DNA from: SIG307 sp964545045
GTDB taxonomy: Bacteria > Bacillota > Clostridia > Lachnospirales > Lachnospiraceae
Length of the DNA: 64,000 nt
NCBI GenBank assembly: GCA_964545045.1
Contig: CAZJEN010000011.1
Location: 27,219-91,218 of the forward strand
Direction: 5' to 3'
The notes beneath the pieces were generated by a model. It did no database searches and was not told where the DNA came from. It saw only the letters and a list, made by a program, of their open reading frames with translations. Of this stretch, positions 9,015 to 17,889 are shown one piece after another. Every line of letters begins with the position of its first letter. The stretch's first letter is position 1. Made by a program: the position numbers and the translations under genes.

Positions 9015-9635
9015 CTATTTTTCAATCTTCTTGCCCTTTCGACGCAGTTCTCGGAAAAAATCCTGCAACAGTTCCGTACACTCCTCTTCCAGTACTCCTT
9101 TTTCAAATTGAACCTTATGATTTAAGCCCGGCGTATTCAATATATTTAACACAGAACCTGCACATCCGGCCTTCGGATTCATACAACCTGCCACCACTCT
9201 CGGAATCCTCGCCTGAACAATGGCTCCGGCACACATCGGACATGGCTCCAACGTAACGTAAAGGGTACAATCCTCCAAACGCCAGTCTTCAAACAATTTG
9301 CTTGCCTTTTTAATCACCGCAATCTCCGCATGGGCAAGGGTCGTTTTGTCGGTATTACGCCGATTGTAGCCCCTTGCCACGATTTTCCCGTCCTTTACCA
9401 GAACGCAGCCGATGGGTACCTCTGTAAGCTTTGCCGCCTTTTTCGCCTGCCGGATTGCCTCCCGCATAAACCCTGCATCCTCTTTTTCCTTTTTCTTTTG
9501 TTGTTCTGCCAGCAACCGGGCCTCCCGTTCTTCCTTCTCCGCCTTTGCCTTCTGCCGGCGCAAAAAGGCACGTTCCTTGGCCTCTCTGTCCTTTTCCTTG
9601 TTGTTTATAACCGTTTCCGCCTGCTTATTTTCCAT
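9015..9635 (-). CDS. tadA: tRNA adenosine(34) deaminase TadA with an N-terminal charged extension
   Basis: 206 residues. Deaminates A34 to inosine in the tRNA wobble position. The catalytic zinc site is complete: HAE at residues 102-104 (His ligand and proton-shuttling Glu) and PCPMC at 131-135 (two Cys ligands). The core starts only near residue 53 (DAGFMREAI), where bacterial TadA normally begins; residues 1-52 are an extra Lys/Glu/Arg-rich stretch likely to form a helix or coiled coil. The start at 9635 has AGAGGTG upstream and overlaps the end of the GNAT gene by 11 nt, so the extension appears to be translated. An internal start at the Met near residue 57 would trim into the core, which supports the longer form. 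Confidence 0.93.
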   Translation of the reverse strand: MENKQAETVINNKEKDREAKERAFLRRQKAKAEKEEREARLLAEQQKKKEKEDAGFMREAIRQAKKAAKLTEVPIGCVLVKDGKIVARGYNRRNTDKTTLAHAEIAVIKKASKLFEDWRLEDCTLYVTLEPCPMCAGAIVQARIPRVVAGCMNPKAGCAGSVLNILNTPGLNHKVQFEKGVLEEECTELLQDFFRELRRKGKKIEK

Positions 9636-10419
9636 CCGACACCTCTGTCCTGTAATATTCCCGTTCTTCCTCCGTCACAAAGCCCAGCTTCCGGTAAAGC
9701 CTCTCCGCCGGTATGTTTTTCGAAGACACCTGCAACCGCAGTATCGCATCCGCCTCCCCGGCATATTCCTTAGCTATCTTTGCCATAAGCCCGGTGGCCA
9801 TCCCCCGGTTCCGGAACTCCGGCCTTGTCTCCAGCCCGAACAAATAGCACTGCCTGCCGTCGTTCATAACCAGTATCCTGCACTCTGCCGCTTCCTTCCC
9901 TTCGCAAAGCAGAACATAGCGCAGGGTTCCGTCTTCCTCGGGAGACTCTTCCTTTTTCAGCTCCGTCACAGCCCCGGAACAGTCCGGCTCTTTCATTGCC
10001 AGCTCACCCATCCCGATGCGAAGCATATACTCGGACCATTCATGAGAAAAACGGATTCCCTCAACCTTTTCCAAATCAAAGCCGTAAGCAGGGTCTCTCA
10101 CCGTGTAAATCTGCTCCGCTCCAATCCGTCCGCACTCCTTTATTGCACTTTGAAACAACGCTCCTGACGAAACCTTATCCGGTTGAAACTCCGCCACCGT
10201 AATTTCCGCCCGTTCCTCATCCGGGAAAAATATCGTCAAAAGCCCTTTCGGCCAAAGTCTGCTTCCGTAAAAGAAAAAGCATGCGGCATCCGATAACGCA
10301 TTCATTTCACTTTCCAAAAAAAGCGACGCGGACACCCCGCCCCGCTCCTTTGCTTCTTCTGTTTTTTTCTGTAATCTTCTCTGCTCCCATTGCCCCAGTC
10401 TGCCGGCCATCCGTATCAT
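9625..10419 (-). CDS. GNAT-family N-acetyltransferase
   Basis: The C-terminal half carries the acetyl-CoA-binding GNAT core: FGLETRPEFRNRGMATGLM (motif A, RxxGxA loop) followed by AERLYRKLGFV (motif B), both typical of acyltransferases. The N-terminal half is a less conserved domain, perhaps a second degenerate GNAT fold. The open frame can begin at 10449, but that ATG has no ribosome site and would sit only about 9 nt after the predicted transcript start; the ATG at 10419 has AGCAGGAG 10 nt upstream and is chosen (264 residues). Substrate unknown. Translationally linked to tadA by an 11-nt overlap. Confidence 0.8.
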   Translation of the reverse strand: MIRMAGRLGQWEQRRLQKKTEEAKERGGVSASLFLESEMNALSDAACFFFYGSRLWPKGLLTIFFPDEERAEITVAEFQPDKVSSGALFQSAIKECGRIGAEQIYTVRDPAYGFDLEKVEGIRFSHEWSEYMLRIGMGELAMKEPDCSGAVTELKKEESPEEDGTLRYVLLCEGKEAAECRILVMNDGRQCYLFGLETRPEFRNRGMATGLMAKIAKEYAGEADAILRLQVSSKNIPAERLYRKLGFVTEEEREYYRTEVSDGK

Positions 10420-10464
10420 ATCCGCATTACTCCTGCTTTTCATCAACATAATTTCTATATAAAA

Positions 10465-10493
10465 ATCATAACATAGAAAAGCAAAAAAACCAA
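10465..10493 (-). promoter_or_regulatory. Promoter for GNAT-tadA
   Basis: On the minus strand TTGGTT (10488-10493) and TATGAT (10465-10470) are separated by 17 nt. It predicts a very short leader and favours the later start codon of the GNAT gene. Confidence 0.55.
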
Positions 10494-10532
10494 TAAAAAA
10501 ACATAATATTTTATGAATCTTTTTCCTACTTC

Positions 10533-10561
10533 TTGCAGTTCCGATTCTTTTGTGCTATTCT
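10533..10561 (+). promoter_or_regulatory. Promoter for the LTA-synthase-like gene
   Basis: TTGCAG (10533-10538), 17-nt spacer, TATTCT (10556-10561), leading to a 30-40 nt leader with GGGAGGG before the ATG at 10602. Divergent from the GNAT promoter. Confidence 0.55.
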
Positions 10562-10601
10562 ATACAAAACCCGTGGGTTGTTTGTTTTTTGGGAGGGAAT
10601 T

Positions 10602-12737
10602 ATGAATACATCGACTTTAAAGAATTATATAAATAAATTACTGCAGCAGCTCCGTCTGTTTGCATCGGAATGCCTTGTTCCGGCATTCCTCATGAATCTG
10701 TGTATCGAAGGGTTCTCTCGGGAATCTTTCATTCGTCCGCTGTTTTATCCGTTTCAGGCACCCCTTGTTTTTCTGTACAATACGTTGCTTATCTGTACCA
10801 CGCTTTCCGTTTCTTTTTTCTTTAAAAAGCGAAAATTTGTGCGCTATTTTATTCTCGCACTTTGGCTGACGGTAGGTATCACAGACTTTGTTTTACTGCA
10901 ATTCCGTACCACCCCTTTTACCGCTGTTGACTTGCTTTTGCTGGATTCCGCCTTTTCCATTATGGAACATTATTTATCCCCGTTCCAGATTGTTTTGGTT
11001 GTAATTGCGATTCTTCTCGCCGTCGGAATCGGCGTTTATCTTTTTTTGCATGCAAAAAAGGAAATCAAAGGAACCTCCCGCATTTATGCAGGTCTCGTGT
11101 TCGGACTGTTCCTTTTAGCAAGCATCTGTTCTACCAAGCTGTTTGTTTCCTGCGGAGTATTGGAACGCAATTTCGGAAATCTGGCCCAGAGTTTTCACAT
11201 CAACGGCCTGCCTTATTGCTTCTTTTCCAGTATTTTCGGCACCGGCATTTCCAAACCGGTTTCCTATTCGGAGGAGGAAATCGACCGTATCTTGTCTTCC
11301 ATTACAAGCTCTCCGGCTCCCGGTGCCACACCTTCTCCGGAGATTACAACACCGACCGTTACGACTTCTCCGGATACAGCACCGTCTCCGGACACAACCG
11401 TTACCCCGGACCCGGATCAGACGGAGCTCGTTACCACAGAACATCCGAATTTTATCTTTTTACAATTGGAGTCCTTCTTTGATCCGACCTATATTAACGG
11501 AGCATCCTTCTCTGCGGACCCGGTTCCGACATTCCGCAATCTGAAGGAAAACTACTCCTCCGGCTTTTTGACGGTTCCGTCCATCGGTGCCGGCACCGCC
11601 AATACGGAATTTGAGATTTTGACCGGTATAAACCTGGACTTCTTCGGTCCGGGAGAATATCCGTATAAGACCGTGTTGAAGGATACCCCTTGCGAAAGCA
11701 TTGCCTACAACCTGTCATCTCTCGGTTTGACAGCCCATGCCCTTCACAACAACGACGGCACCTTTTACGAACGCCATAAGGTATTTTCCCAGTTGGGCTT
11801 TGATACCTTTACCCCGATTGAATATATGGGAACCTATAATACCACTCCTCTAGGCTGGGCAAAGGACGAAATTCTGATTCCCAACATTTTAAATGCCCTG
11901 AATTCCACAGAAGGCCAGGACTTCGTTTATGCCATTTCCGTTCAGGGACACGGCTCCTATCCGGACGAAGAGATTTTAGAAAATCCTGCCGTTACTGTAG
12001 ATTCTTTGCCGGAGGAATTAAAAGACAACTACTACGAATTACTTTATCTCGTGAACCAATTGCATGAAGTAGACCACTTTTTGTCCCTTTTGACCTCCGC
12101 ATTGGAAGAATACAACGAAGAAGTGGTTCTGGTACTCTACGGCGACCACCTTCCTACTTTCCCGTTTACGGATGAATTACTGGAAAACGGCAACATTTAT
12201 GAAACGGAGTACGTGATTTGGACCAATCGTCCCTCCGGTGAACCGGCAAAAAAGGATGCGGAAGCCTATGCACTTTCTGCGTATGTACTGGATTGCCATG
12301 ACATTCACGAAGGCTTGTTTACCCGTTTTCACCAAACACAGGCCGACTCCGATGCCTACCAGGAAGACATGAAAATGCTGGCTTACGATGTCTTGTACGG
12401 CTCCTACGAAAGCTACGACGGTGTCCTTCCTTTTCAGCCGACAGAATTGCAGTTCGGTATTAAGCCGATTTCTGTCCGAAGCGTACTCTCTCTGAATAGT
12501 ATGAAAGGCTATTCCAGTTTGTACATCAACGGAGAAAACTTTACGCCCTACAGCATCGCCTATATTAACGACGAACCTTGTACCACAACCTATATCAACC
12601 CTCAGCTGATATCCGTGACCGGATTCGAACCTACGGAGGATCTTACTATCCGGGTTGCCCAGGTCGGAAGCGATTCGCAACCGCTTTCCTTTACGGAACC
12701 GTATACCCACAGAGTTCCCAACAGTCTGCAAGACTAG
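10602..12737 (+). CDS. LTA-synthase-family membrane sulfatase with C-terminal IPT/TIG-like domain
   Basis: 712 residues from the ATG at 10602, chosen because GGGAGGG lies just upstream and the longer frame would begin inside the promoter. Residues 1-180 hold about five membrane helices; 235-278 is a Ser/Thr/Pro-rich linker; about 281-600 is an extracellular alkaline-phosphatase/sulfatase fold, with metal ligand Glu in LQLESFFD (about 290), predicted catalytic Thr in GAGTANTEF (about 332) and LYGDHLP near the C-terminal metal site. The last 90 residues (SLYINGENFTPYSIAYIND onward) resemble an IPT/TIG beta-sandwich. The family transfers glycerol-phosphate to build lipoteichoic acid or related surface polymers. 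The substrate here is not determined; the TIG-like tail and linker are not part of classical LtaS. Confidence 0.88.
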   Translation: MNTSTLKNYINKLLQQLRLFASECLVPAFLMNLCIEGFSRESFIRPLFYPFQAPLVFLYNTLLICTTLSVSFFFKKRKFVRYFILALWLTVGITDFVLLQFRTTPFTAVDLLLLDSAFSIMEHYLSPFQIVLVVIAILLAVGIGVYLFLHAKKEIKGTSRIYAGLVFGLFLLASICSTKLFVSCGVLERNFGNLAQSFHINGLPYCFFSSIFGTGISKPVSYSEEEIDRILSSITSSPAPGATPSPEITTPTVTTSPDTAPSPDTTVTPDPDQTELVTTEHPNFIFLQLESFFDPTYINGASFSADPVPTFRNLKENYSSGFLTVPSIGAGTANTEFEILTGINLDFFGPGEYPYKTVLKDTPCESIAYNLSSLGLTAHALHNNDGTFYERHKVFSQLGFDTFTPIEYMGTYNTTPLGWAKDEILIPNILNALNSTEGQDFVYAISVQGHGSYPDEEILENPAVTVDSLPEELKDNYYELLYLVNQLHEVDHFLSLLTSALEEYNEEVVLVLYGDHLPTFPFTDELLENGNIYETEYVIWTNRPSGEPAKKDAEAYALSAYVLDCHDIHEGLFTRFHQTQADSDAYQEDMKMLAYDVLYGSYESYDGVLPFQPTELQFGIKPISVRSVLSLNSMKGYSSLYINGENFTPYSIAYINDEPCTTTYINPQLISVTGFEPTEDLTIRVAQVGSDSQPLSFTEPYTHRVPNSLQD

Positions 12738-12773
12738 CCATTTCCACACTTTGTGAGAAGTCAATCGCAATAT

Positions 12774-12802
12774 ATGACTGGATTTTCCGCAGAAATTATG
12801 AT
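12774..12802 (+). promoter_or_regulatory. Possible promoter of the xylanase gene
   Basis: ATGACT (12774-12779), 17-nt spacer, TATGAT (12797-12802), in the 117-nt gap after the sulfatase gene. The hexamers are moderate matches. Confidence 0.4.
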
Positions 12803-12854
12803 AAAATCGACCCGTGTGTTTTGTTCACATTCTATATTTTAAGGAGGTTTACAC

Positions 12855-14684
12855 ATGAAAAAGAAACTTCAGGTAATGCTTTCCGTTGTTGTTGCAGCAG
12901 CTTTTCTTGCCGCTTGTAACAAAGCTCCGGAACCGGCAAATACCGATATTACACCTACCGTTGCGGTAGAAAATCAGAATGACACTACCCCGACCGAGGC
13001 TCCGGCTGCCACAGAAGCACCGGTAGCTACCCAGGCAGCCACACCGGAACTGTTACCGACGCCTACTCCGGCTCCGACCGCGACTCCGCGTCCGGATATC
13101 TCCAATGTCAGCCTGAAAGAGATTTATAAGGATTACTTTATGGTGGGCACCATCTATACCGAGCGTATTGATTCCGGAAAGGATAATGCGTTGGTAAAAC
13201 AGCATTTCAACGTTATTACCCCGGAAAACCTGATGAAACCGGAATACATGCAGCGTCCGCAGGGCACATTTAACTTCAAATCCTCCGACCACATGATGGA
13301 AATTGCGGAAAGAGACGGCCTTACGGTGGTAGGACATACCCTTGCATGGCACAACCAGTCCGGTGATTTCCTCGGAAAGAAGAACAAAGAAGGCAACCCG
13401 GTTACCCGTGAAGAGGCAATCCAGCAGTTGAAGGATCACATCTACGGTGTGGCAGGCAACTATGCGGGACAGATTTATTCCTGGGACGTTTTAAACGAGG
13501 CAATCCAGGACGGCGCCAAGTTACCGGCAGACGGTGACTGGACCAAATGTCTCCGTAAGACCCAGTGGACCGAGTCCATCGGACCGGAGTTCGTGGCTAT
13601 GGCCTTCCAGTTTGCACACGAGGCTGATCCGAATGCACTTTTATATTACAACGATTACGGTTTAAACAACAAAGACAAAGCAGAAATTGCCGCTGCCATG
13701 ATTTCCGATTTGCGTTCTCAGGGTGTTCCGATTCACGGTGTCGGCATGCAGTCCCACTACGGAATTGATACATCCCTCGGTTCTATTCGCAGAAGTTTGG
13801 AACTGTTCTCCTCCATTGAGGGACTTCGCATTTCCGTTACGGAGCTTGACATTGCTGTTCCGAACGCCAACGGAAAGCTTTCTAAGCAAAACGAAAAGAA
13901 GCAGGCCGTATATTATGCAAAGTTATTTAATCTCTACAAAGAATTCGGCGATGTTATCGAGCGTGTTACCTTCTGGGGCTACCGTGATGACACAAGCTGG
14001 GTAAGCGACAGCTGCCCGATGCCGTTTGACAAGAACTTAGAGCCAAAGGAAGCCTTTTTTGCAATTATGGACCCGGATGCATATCTTGCAGGCGTAGAGG
14101 AGGAAGAAACCGTCAAGGCTCGTGTTGCTTTTGCATACAACGGCACTCCGGAAGTTGACGGTGAAAAGGATGCTGTTTGGTTACAGAAAACCACGCCGTA
14201 CAATATAAACACCGCACTTTATGCATGGCAGGGTGCAAAGGGTACGGTTCGTATCCTTTGGGACGAAAACTACATCTACACCTTATTTGAAATAGAAGAC
14301 AGCTTATTAAATGCCGATTCTCCGAATACCTACGAGCAGGACTCCATCGAGTTATTCCTGGATCCGGAGAATATGAAGGAAGATTATTATACCGATCAGG
14401 CCGGCCAGTACCGCGTAAACTACAAGGGTGAACTTTCCTTCGGTGAAGTTCCGACCACCGACGGCGTAAAGGCCGCTGCAATCAAGACTGCAAAGGGCTA
14501 TAATGTAGAGCTGGCAATTCCGTTAAAGAATGCTCCTTCCGCAGGAATGACCTTTGCTTTCGATGCTCAGATCAATGACAGCAACGAGATGGGCGTTCGT
14601 CAGAGCGTTATGAAGTTTAACGACACCACGGACAATTCCTACGCTTCCGCAATGCTTTGGGGCGACTTACTGTTAAAGAATTAG
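12855..14684 (+). CDS. GH10 endo-1,4-beta-xylanase lipoprotein with C-terminal CBM9-like module
   Basis: 609 residues. Type II signal peptide with lipobox LAAC, lipidated Cys21; residues 24-80 are a Thr/Pro/Ala-rich linker; the GH10 barrel spans about 81-400. The acid/base Glu is in WDVLNEA (residue 215) and the nucleophile Glu in SVTELDIAV (residue 330); substrate-binding HTLAWHNQ is at 161. Residues about 415-609 look like a family 9 carbohydrate-binding module (VDGEKDAVW ... DSIELFLDPEN). It should be anchored on the outer membrane face and cut xylan into oligosaccharides. The ATG follows AAGGAGG. No transporter or other xylan genes neighbour it, so it looks like a stand-alone surface enzyme. 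Confidence 0.95.
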   Translation: MKKKLQVMLSVVVAAAFLAACNKAPEPANTDITPTVAVENQNDTTPTEAPAATEAPVATQAATPELLPTPTPAPTATPRPDISNVSLKEIYKDYFMVGTIYTERIDSGKDNALVKQHFNVITPENLMKPEYMQRPQGTFNFKSSDHMMEIAERDGLTVVGHTLAWHNQSGDFLGKKNKEGNPVTREEAIQQLKDHIYGVAGNYAGQIYSWDVLNEAIQDGAKLPADGDWTKCLRKTQWTESIGPEFVAMAFQFAHEADPNALLYYNDYGLNNKDKAEIAAAMISDLRSQGVPIHGVGMQSHYGIDTSLGSIRRSLELFSSIEGLRISVTELDIAVPNANGKLSKQNEKKQAVYYAKLFNLYKEFGDVIERVTFWGYRDDTSWVSDSCPMPFDKNLEPKEAFFAIMDPDAYLAGVEEEETVKARVAFAYNGTPEVDGEKDAVWLQKTTPYNINTALYAWQGAKGTVRILWDENYIYTLFEIEDSLLNADSPNTYEQDSIELFLDPENMKEDYYTDQAGQYRVNYKGELSFGEVPTTDGVKAAAIKTAKGYNVELAIPLKNAPSAGMTFAFDAQINDSNEMGVRQSVMKFNDTTDNSYASAMLWGDLLLKN

Positions 14685-14742
14685 TTTTTCCTGTAATATT
14701 TTCATACATAAACCGATCCCCGCAGAAGGCTTCCGGTGTATG

Positions 14743-14767
14743 CCGCAAGCGCTTTTGCGGGGTTTTT
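14743..14767 (+). terminator. Terminator after the xylanase gene
   Basis: CCGCAA / TTGCGG stem with GCGCTT loop, followed by GGTTTTTTG. A longer pairing from the CCCCGCA at about 14718 is also possible. Confidence 0.75.
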
Positions 14768-14871
14768 TGTGCCTTTTTTGTGAATTTTTTCTTAATCCTA
14801 TATTTTCTTATAGCTTTTTTTTGATTTTCCATGTATACTGGGTAAGGAATAAAAGAAAGGAGGAACTCCTT

Positions 14872-15789
14872 TTGAAGCACATCTTTATTTTAAATCCGAA
14901 TGCCGGACACGGCACGACGAAAAAAGAACTGGAAGATAAACTGAACGGTACCTCCTTTGACTGGAAGCTTTACACCACCACCGCAGCCGGAGACGCCGGC
15001 CGTTTTATCCGGGAATGGTGCGACGCCCACCCGGAACCGGTACGGTTTTATGCTTGTGGCGGCGATGGCACGGTACACGAGGTGGCCAACGCCATTTACG
15101 GATATCCGCAAGCCTCCATGTCCTGCTATCCGGTAGGAAGCGGTAACGATTTTGTCAAATATTACGGCGGAAAAGAGCTCTTTCTGGATCCGGTAGCATT
15201 ATGCTCTGCTCCCGAGGTCTCCATTGACTTAATCCGTGTAAATGACCGTTACGCAATCAACGCCTGCCATTTCGGGCTGGATTCCTGTGTTGCAGCCATG
15301 ATGGACAAAATCCGGCACAAAAAAATCATCGGCGGAAAACGTTCTTACCCAATCAGTGTGCTTTACGCCTTCTTTAAAGGGATGCGCCATAAAGCCACAG
15401 TTTCGGCAGATAGAGAGCTCATCTGCGACAAAGAGTTTCTTCTCTGCACCGCAGCCAACGGGACACACGTAGGCGGTTCCTATTGCTGCGCTCCCCATTC
15501 CGACAACTCGGACGGTTACATGGAGTTCTGCCTGGTTCGACGCATTTCACGCCTACGCTTTTTATCGGTTATCAAGAAATACAAAGAGGGAACTCACTTA
15601 GATGACCCTTCTTTGGAAAAATACATTGTTTACCGGCGTTGCAAAACCATGCAGGTGTCCGCACCGGAAGGCTTTCTCGTCTCCCTGGACGGCGAAGTAC
15701 ACCGGATTTCTTCCTTTACGGCAGAGATTGTCCCTTCCGCCATCCGTTTCGCGGTTCCGGAACACGCAACCGCTCCGAAGGAACCGTAA
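14872..15789 (+). CDS. Diacylglycerol/lipid kinase family protein (DagK-like)
   Basis: 305 residues from a TTG start at 14872, preceded by AAAGGAGG at 8 nt; the open frame extends upstream but those residues are hydrophobic run-on through the terminator region. The DAGK catalytic signatures are present: NPNAGHG at 8-14, ACGGDGT at 61-67 (nucleotide-binding loop) and VGSGNDF at 88-94. The family phosphorylates diacylglycerol or related lipids, recycling lipid produced by lipoteichoic acid synthesis, which may relate to the LTA-synthase-like gene 2 kb upstream, though a terminator lies between. The lipid substrate is not determined. A lipoprotein gene follows after 49 nt. Confidence 0.88.
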   Translation: MKHIFILNPNAGHGTTKKELEDKLNGTSFDWKLYTTTAAGDAGRFIREWCDAHPEPVRFYACGGDGTVHEVANAIYGYPQASMSCYPVGSGNDFVKYYGGKELFLDPVALCSAPEVSIDLIRVNDRYAINACHFGLDSCVAAMMDKIRHKKIIGGKRSYPISVLYAFFKGMRHKATVSADRELICDKEFLLCTAANGTHVGGSYCCAPHSDNSDGYMEFCLVRRISRLRFLSVIKKYKEGTHLDDPSLEKYIVYRRCKTMQVSAPEGFLVSLDGEVHRISSFTAEIVPSAIRFAVPEHATAPKEP

Positions 15790-15838
15790 TATCATGCAAT
15801 TACCCGGCACTGCCGGTCTATCAGAAAGGATTTTTACT

Positions 15839-16858
15839 ATGAAACGTTTATTTGCACTTATGGCTATTTTTACACTGTTACTCACAACGGCGGTCGCTTG
15901 CTCCAAGGACAATCCGGATTCTCCGGATACCACTCCGTCCGCAAGTGACGGCGAAGATAACACCATCACCTTAGAGGAGCTTAACAGCTTCAAAAACGAT
16001 CCGGACTACATCGCACTGGGCGGCTTCTTCTCCAGAGAAGATACCAACCTGTCCTTCTTTATTTCCGGCTCCCGTTTATATGTAAACGGTATTATGTTCC
16101 CGGACAATACCAAAACTCCGCTTGTATTAACCGGTCCTCTTACCTTCACGGAAGAAACCTCTTTTGTCTATGAACAGGGAGACGACAAGCTGACCTTTAC
16201 CTTTGCTCCGGAGCACGTGGATATTAAGGTTGACAAGGGAAGCACCTACACTCCGTTTTCCGGAAAATTTGACCGTACCTCCAGAGAGGTAGCGGAAACC
16301 GGCTCCATCGTTCCGAAAAGTGGCTCCGCACTTGAGTACGTGGGAAGAATTGCCCTTACTCATTATATGGTAAGCGGCGAAGGCACTGCTTCCTACAGCT
16401 TTAACGCAGCTACCGCTTCCTTTGACAACGCAACCATGCTGAAATTCATCTCCTTATATGCGGATTTATTCCTCACAAACAGCGCTGAACCGATGCCGGA
16501 GGTATCCGACAAGTATCTTTGCTATAAGTTTGCATCCGAGGATTTAAACAATCTCCTTCTTGCCGCAACCGCAGGTAAATTCGGCGTAGCGGACCTTTCC
16601 GTCACCGACAGCGATATTGTACTCAAGGACGGTGTTTACTGCGTTCCTTGTCCGGGCACCTATGCAGGCGGCGTTGCAAGTAATTTCACCGACGAAGACC
16701 CGAAGGAGATTAACGAAAATCTGGTACTGGAAGCAGGCGTTGTAAAAATGGACGGTACCCGTTATGATTTGGAAATGACCATTACCTCTTCCGCAAACGA
16801 GGCTCTTACAGTTACCGGTGTACAGATTGATTCCGTTACCTACAAAACCGTAAAATAA
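15839..16858 (+). CDS. Lipoprotein of unknown function
   Basis: 339 residues. Lipoprotein signal MKRLFALMAIFTLLLTTAVAC with lipobox AVAC, then an acidic Ser/Asp-rich spacer. The rest is beta-rich with many short Thr/Ser/Asp segments (ADLSVTDSDIVLKDGVY, MTITSSANEALTVTGVQID) and no motif that I recognise. The start at 15839 has AGAAAGGA upstream. It lies 49 nt after the lipid kinase gene, so the two may form an operon. Function unknown; cell-surface location is well supported. Confidence 0.8.
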   Translation: MKRLFALMAIFTLLLTTAVACSKDNPDSPDTTPSASDGEDNTITLEELNSFKNDPDYIALGGFFSREDTNLSFFISGSRLYVNGIMFPDNTKTPLVLTGPLTFTEETSFVYEQGDDKLTFTFAPEHVDIKVDKGSTYTPFSGKFDRTSREVAETGSIVPKSGSALEYVGRIALTHYMVSGEGTASYSFNAATASFDNATMLKFISLYADLFLTNSAEPMPEVSDKYLCYKFASEDLNNLLLAATAGKFGVADLSVTDSDIVLKDGVYCVPCPGTYAGGVASNFTDEDPKEINENLVLEAGVVKMDGTRYDLEMTITSSANEALTVTGVQIDSVTYKTVK

Positions 16859-16872
16859 TTTGTAATTTTTTC

Positions 16873-16901
16873 TTTACAAACCGCATAGAATGCTGTACAA
16901 T
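16873..16901 (+). promoter_or_regulatory. Promoter for the FMN riboswitch-ribU unit
   Basis: TTTACA (16873-16878), 17-nt spacer, TACAAT (16896-16901), about 30 nt before the aptamer. Confidence 0.65.
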
Positions 16902-16932
16902 GAGTTCGTTCGAACAAAACTGAATATTTGTT

Positions 16933-17041
16933 ATCTTCAGGGCAGGGTGCAATTCCCGATTGGCGGTACAGTCCGCGCGTGCCAAGGCACATGATTTGGT
17001 GAGATTCCAAAACCAACAGTATAGTCTGGATGAAAGAAGAT
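16933..17041 (+). ncRNA. FMN riboswitch (RFN element)
   Basis: P1 arms ATCTTC (16933-16938) and GAAGAT (17036-17041) enclose the RFN core: AGGGCAGGGTGCAATTCCC, then GGCGGTACAGTCCGCG, the GATTTGGTGAGATTCCAAAACC arm and the closing GTATAGTCTGGATGAAAGAAG. This is the standard FMN-sensing aptamer that represses riboflavin synthesis or uptake when FMN is high. It lies directly before ribU and is followed by a terminator hairpin, so control is probably by transcription termination. Confidence 0.95.
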
Positions 17042-17104
17042 TTTACTCGATTTTCGCAGTTTATGATTGCTTTATAACATCTCTGCGATTCGATTAGACT
17101 GCAC

Positions 17105-17135
17105 ACGCCTGAAGATATCTGTCTTCAGGCGTATT
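17105..17135 (+). terminator. Riboswitch-controlled terminator before ribU
   Basis: ACGCCTGAAGA / TCTTCAGGCGT hairpin followed by a T-rich tract (ATTTCTTATTT). Its left arm contains GAAGAT, the same word as the 3' side of the aptamer P1, so a mutually exclusive pairing with the aptamer is plausible. The ribosome site of ribU (GGAGGG) follows it. Confidence 0.85.
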
Positions 17136-17157
17136 TCTTATTTGGAGGGAAACTAAT

Positions 17158-17814
17158 ATGAACAGTAAAACAAAAAAAATCACAACCACTGCTATGCTTT
17201 GCGCACTCGCCTATGTTGTAATGTACTTCGGGAGAGTCGCTATTCTATCTGTAGGTCCTTTAACTTTAAAATATGACCCTTCCGACATTATCGTCACATT
17301 AGGCGGTTTTATCTGGGGACCCATGATATCTTGCATTGTATCTTTCATTGTTGCAACCCTTGAATTTTTTTCTGCAAGCGAAACCGGTATCTTCGGCTGG
17401 ATTATGAATATCGTCCAAACGCTCTCCTTTGCCTGCGTCGCTGCATTTATTTACAAAAAAAAGCATACCTTATCCGGTGCAATCATCGGTCTGACAACCG
17501 GTTGGCTTTTCTCCACCGCAGTTATGATACTTTGGAACTACTTACTTACCCCACTTTATATGGGCTATCCGAGAGAAGCTGTCGTAGCGTTATTAATTCC
17601 GGCATTCTTGCCGTTTAATCTGTTGAAAGGCGGTTTAAATGCATCCATTACATTCCTGCTTTACAAACCGGTTATCACAGCCCTGAGAAAAACCGGTCTT
17701 GTTCCGGAACCGGAAAACAAAGTAAAACGCAAAAATCCGGGATTTTTGATTCTTGCGCTTCTCATCCTTGTGACATGTGTGCTGGTCATTCTGTCTATGA
17801 ATGATATTATCTAA
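17158..17814 (+). CDS. ribU: Riboflavin ECF transporter substrate-binding subunit RibU
   Basis: 218 residues with about six membrane helices. It shows the RibU pattern LKYDPSDI early in the protein and is located behind an FMN riboswitch, which together make riboflavin uptake the clear function. As an S-component it needs the shared EcfT-EcfA energising module, which is not in this window. The C-terminal 25 residues form a last hydrophobic helix after a basic stretch. Starts with ATG 10 nt after GGAGGG. Confidence 0.95.
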   Translation: MNSKTKKITTTAMLCALAYVVMYFGRVAILSVGPLTLKYDPSDIIVTLGGFIWGPMISCIVSFIVATLEFFSASETGIFGWIMNIVQTLSFACVAAFIYKKKHTLSGAIIGLTTGWLFSTAVMILWNYLLTPLYMGYPREAVVALLIPAFLPFNLLKGGLNASITFLLYKPVITALRKTGLVPEPENKVKRKNPGFLILALLILVTCVLVILSMNDII

Positions 17815-17849
17815 AAGAAAACAGAAAATGTGCTGCGGCACAAAAAATT

Positions 17850-17889
17850 GGCCCCTTATATTTTCGAAAATATAAGGGGCCGCCTTTTT
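17850..17889. terminator. Bidirectional terminator after ribU
   Basis: Perfect palindrome 17850-17881 (GGCCCCTTATATTTTC and its complement) with T-runs on both strands: GCCTTTTTC after it on plus, AATTTTTTG after it on minus. It should end ribU and the oppositely directed 18107-21382 operon. Confidence 0.9.
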
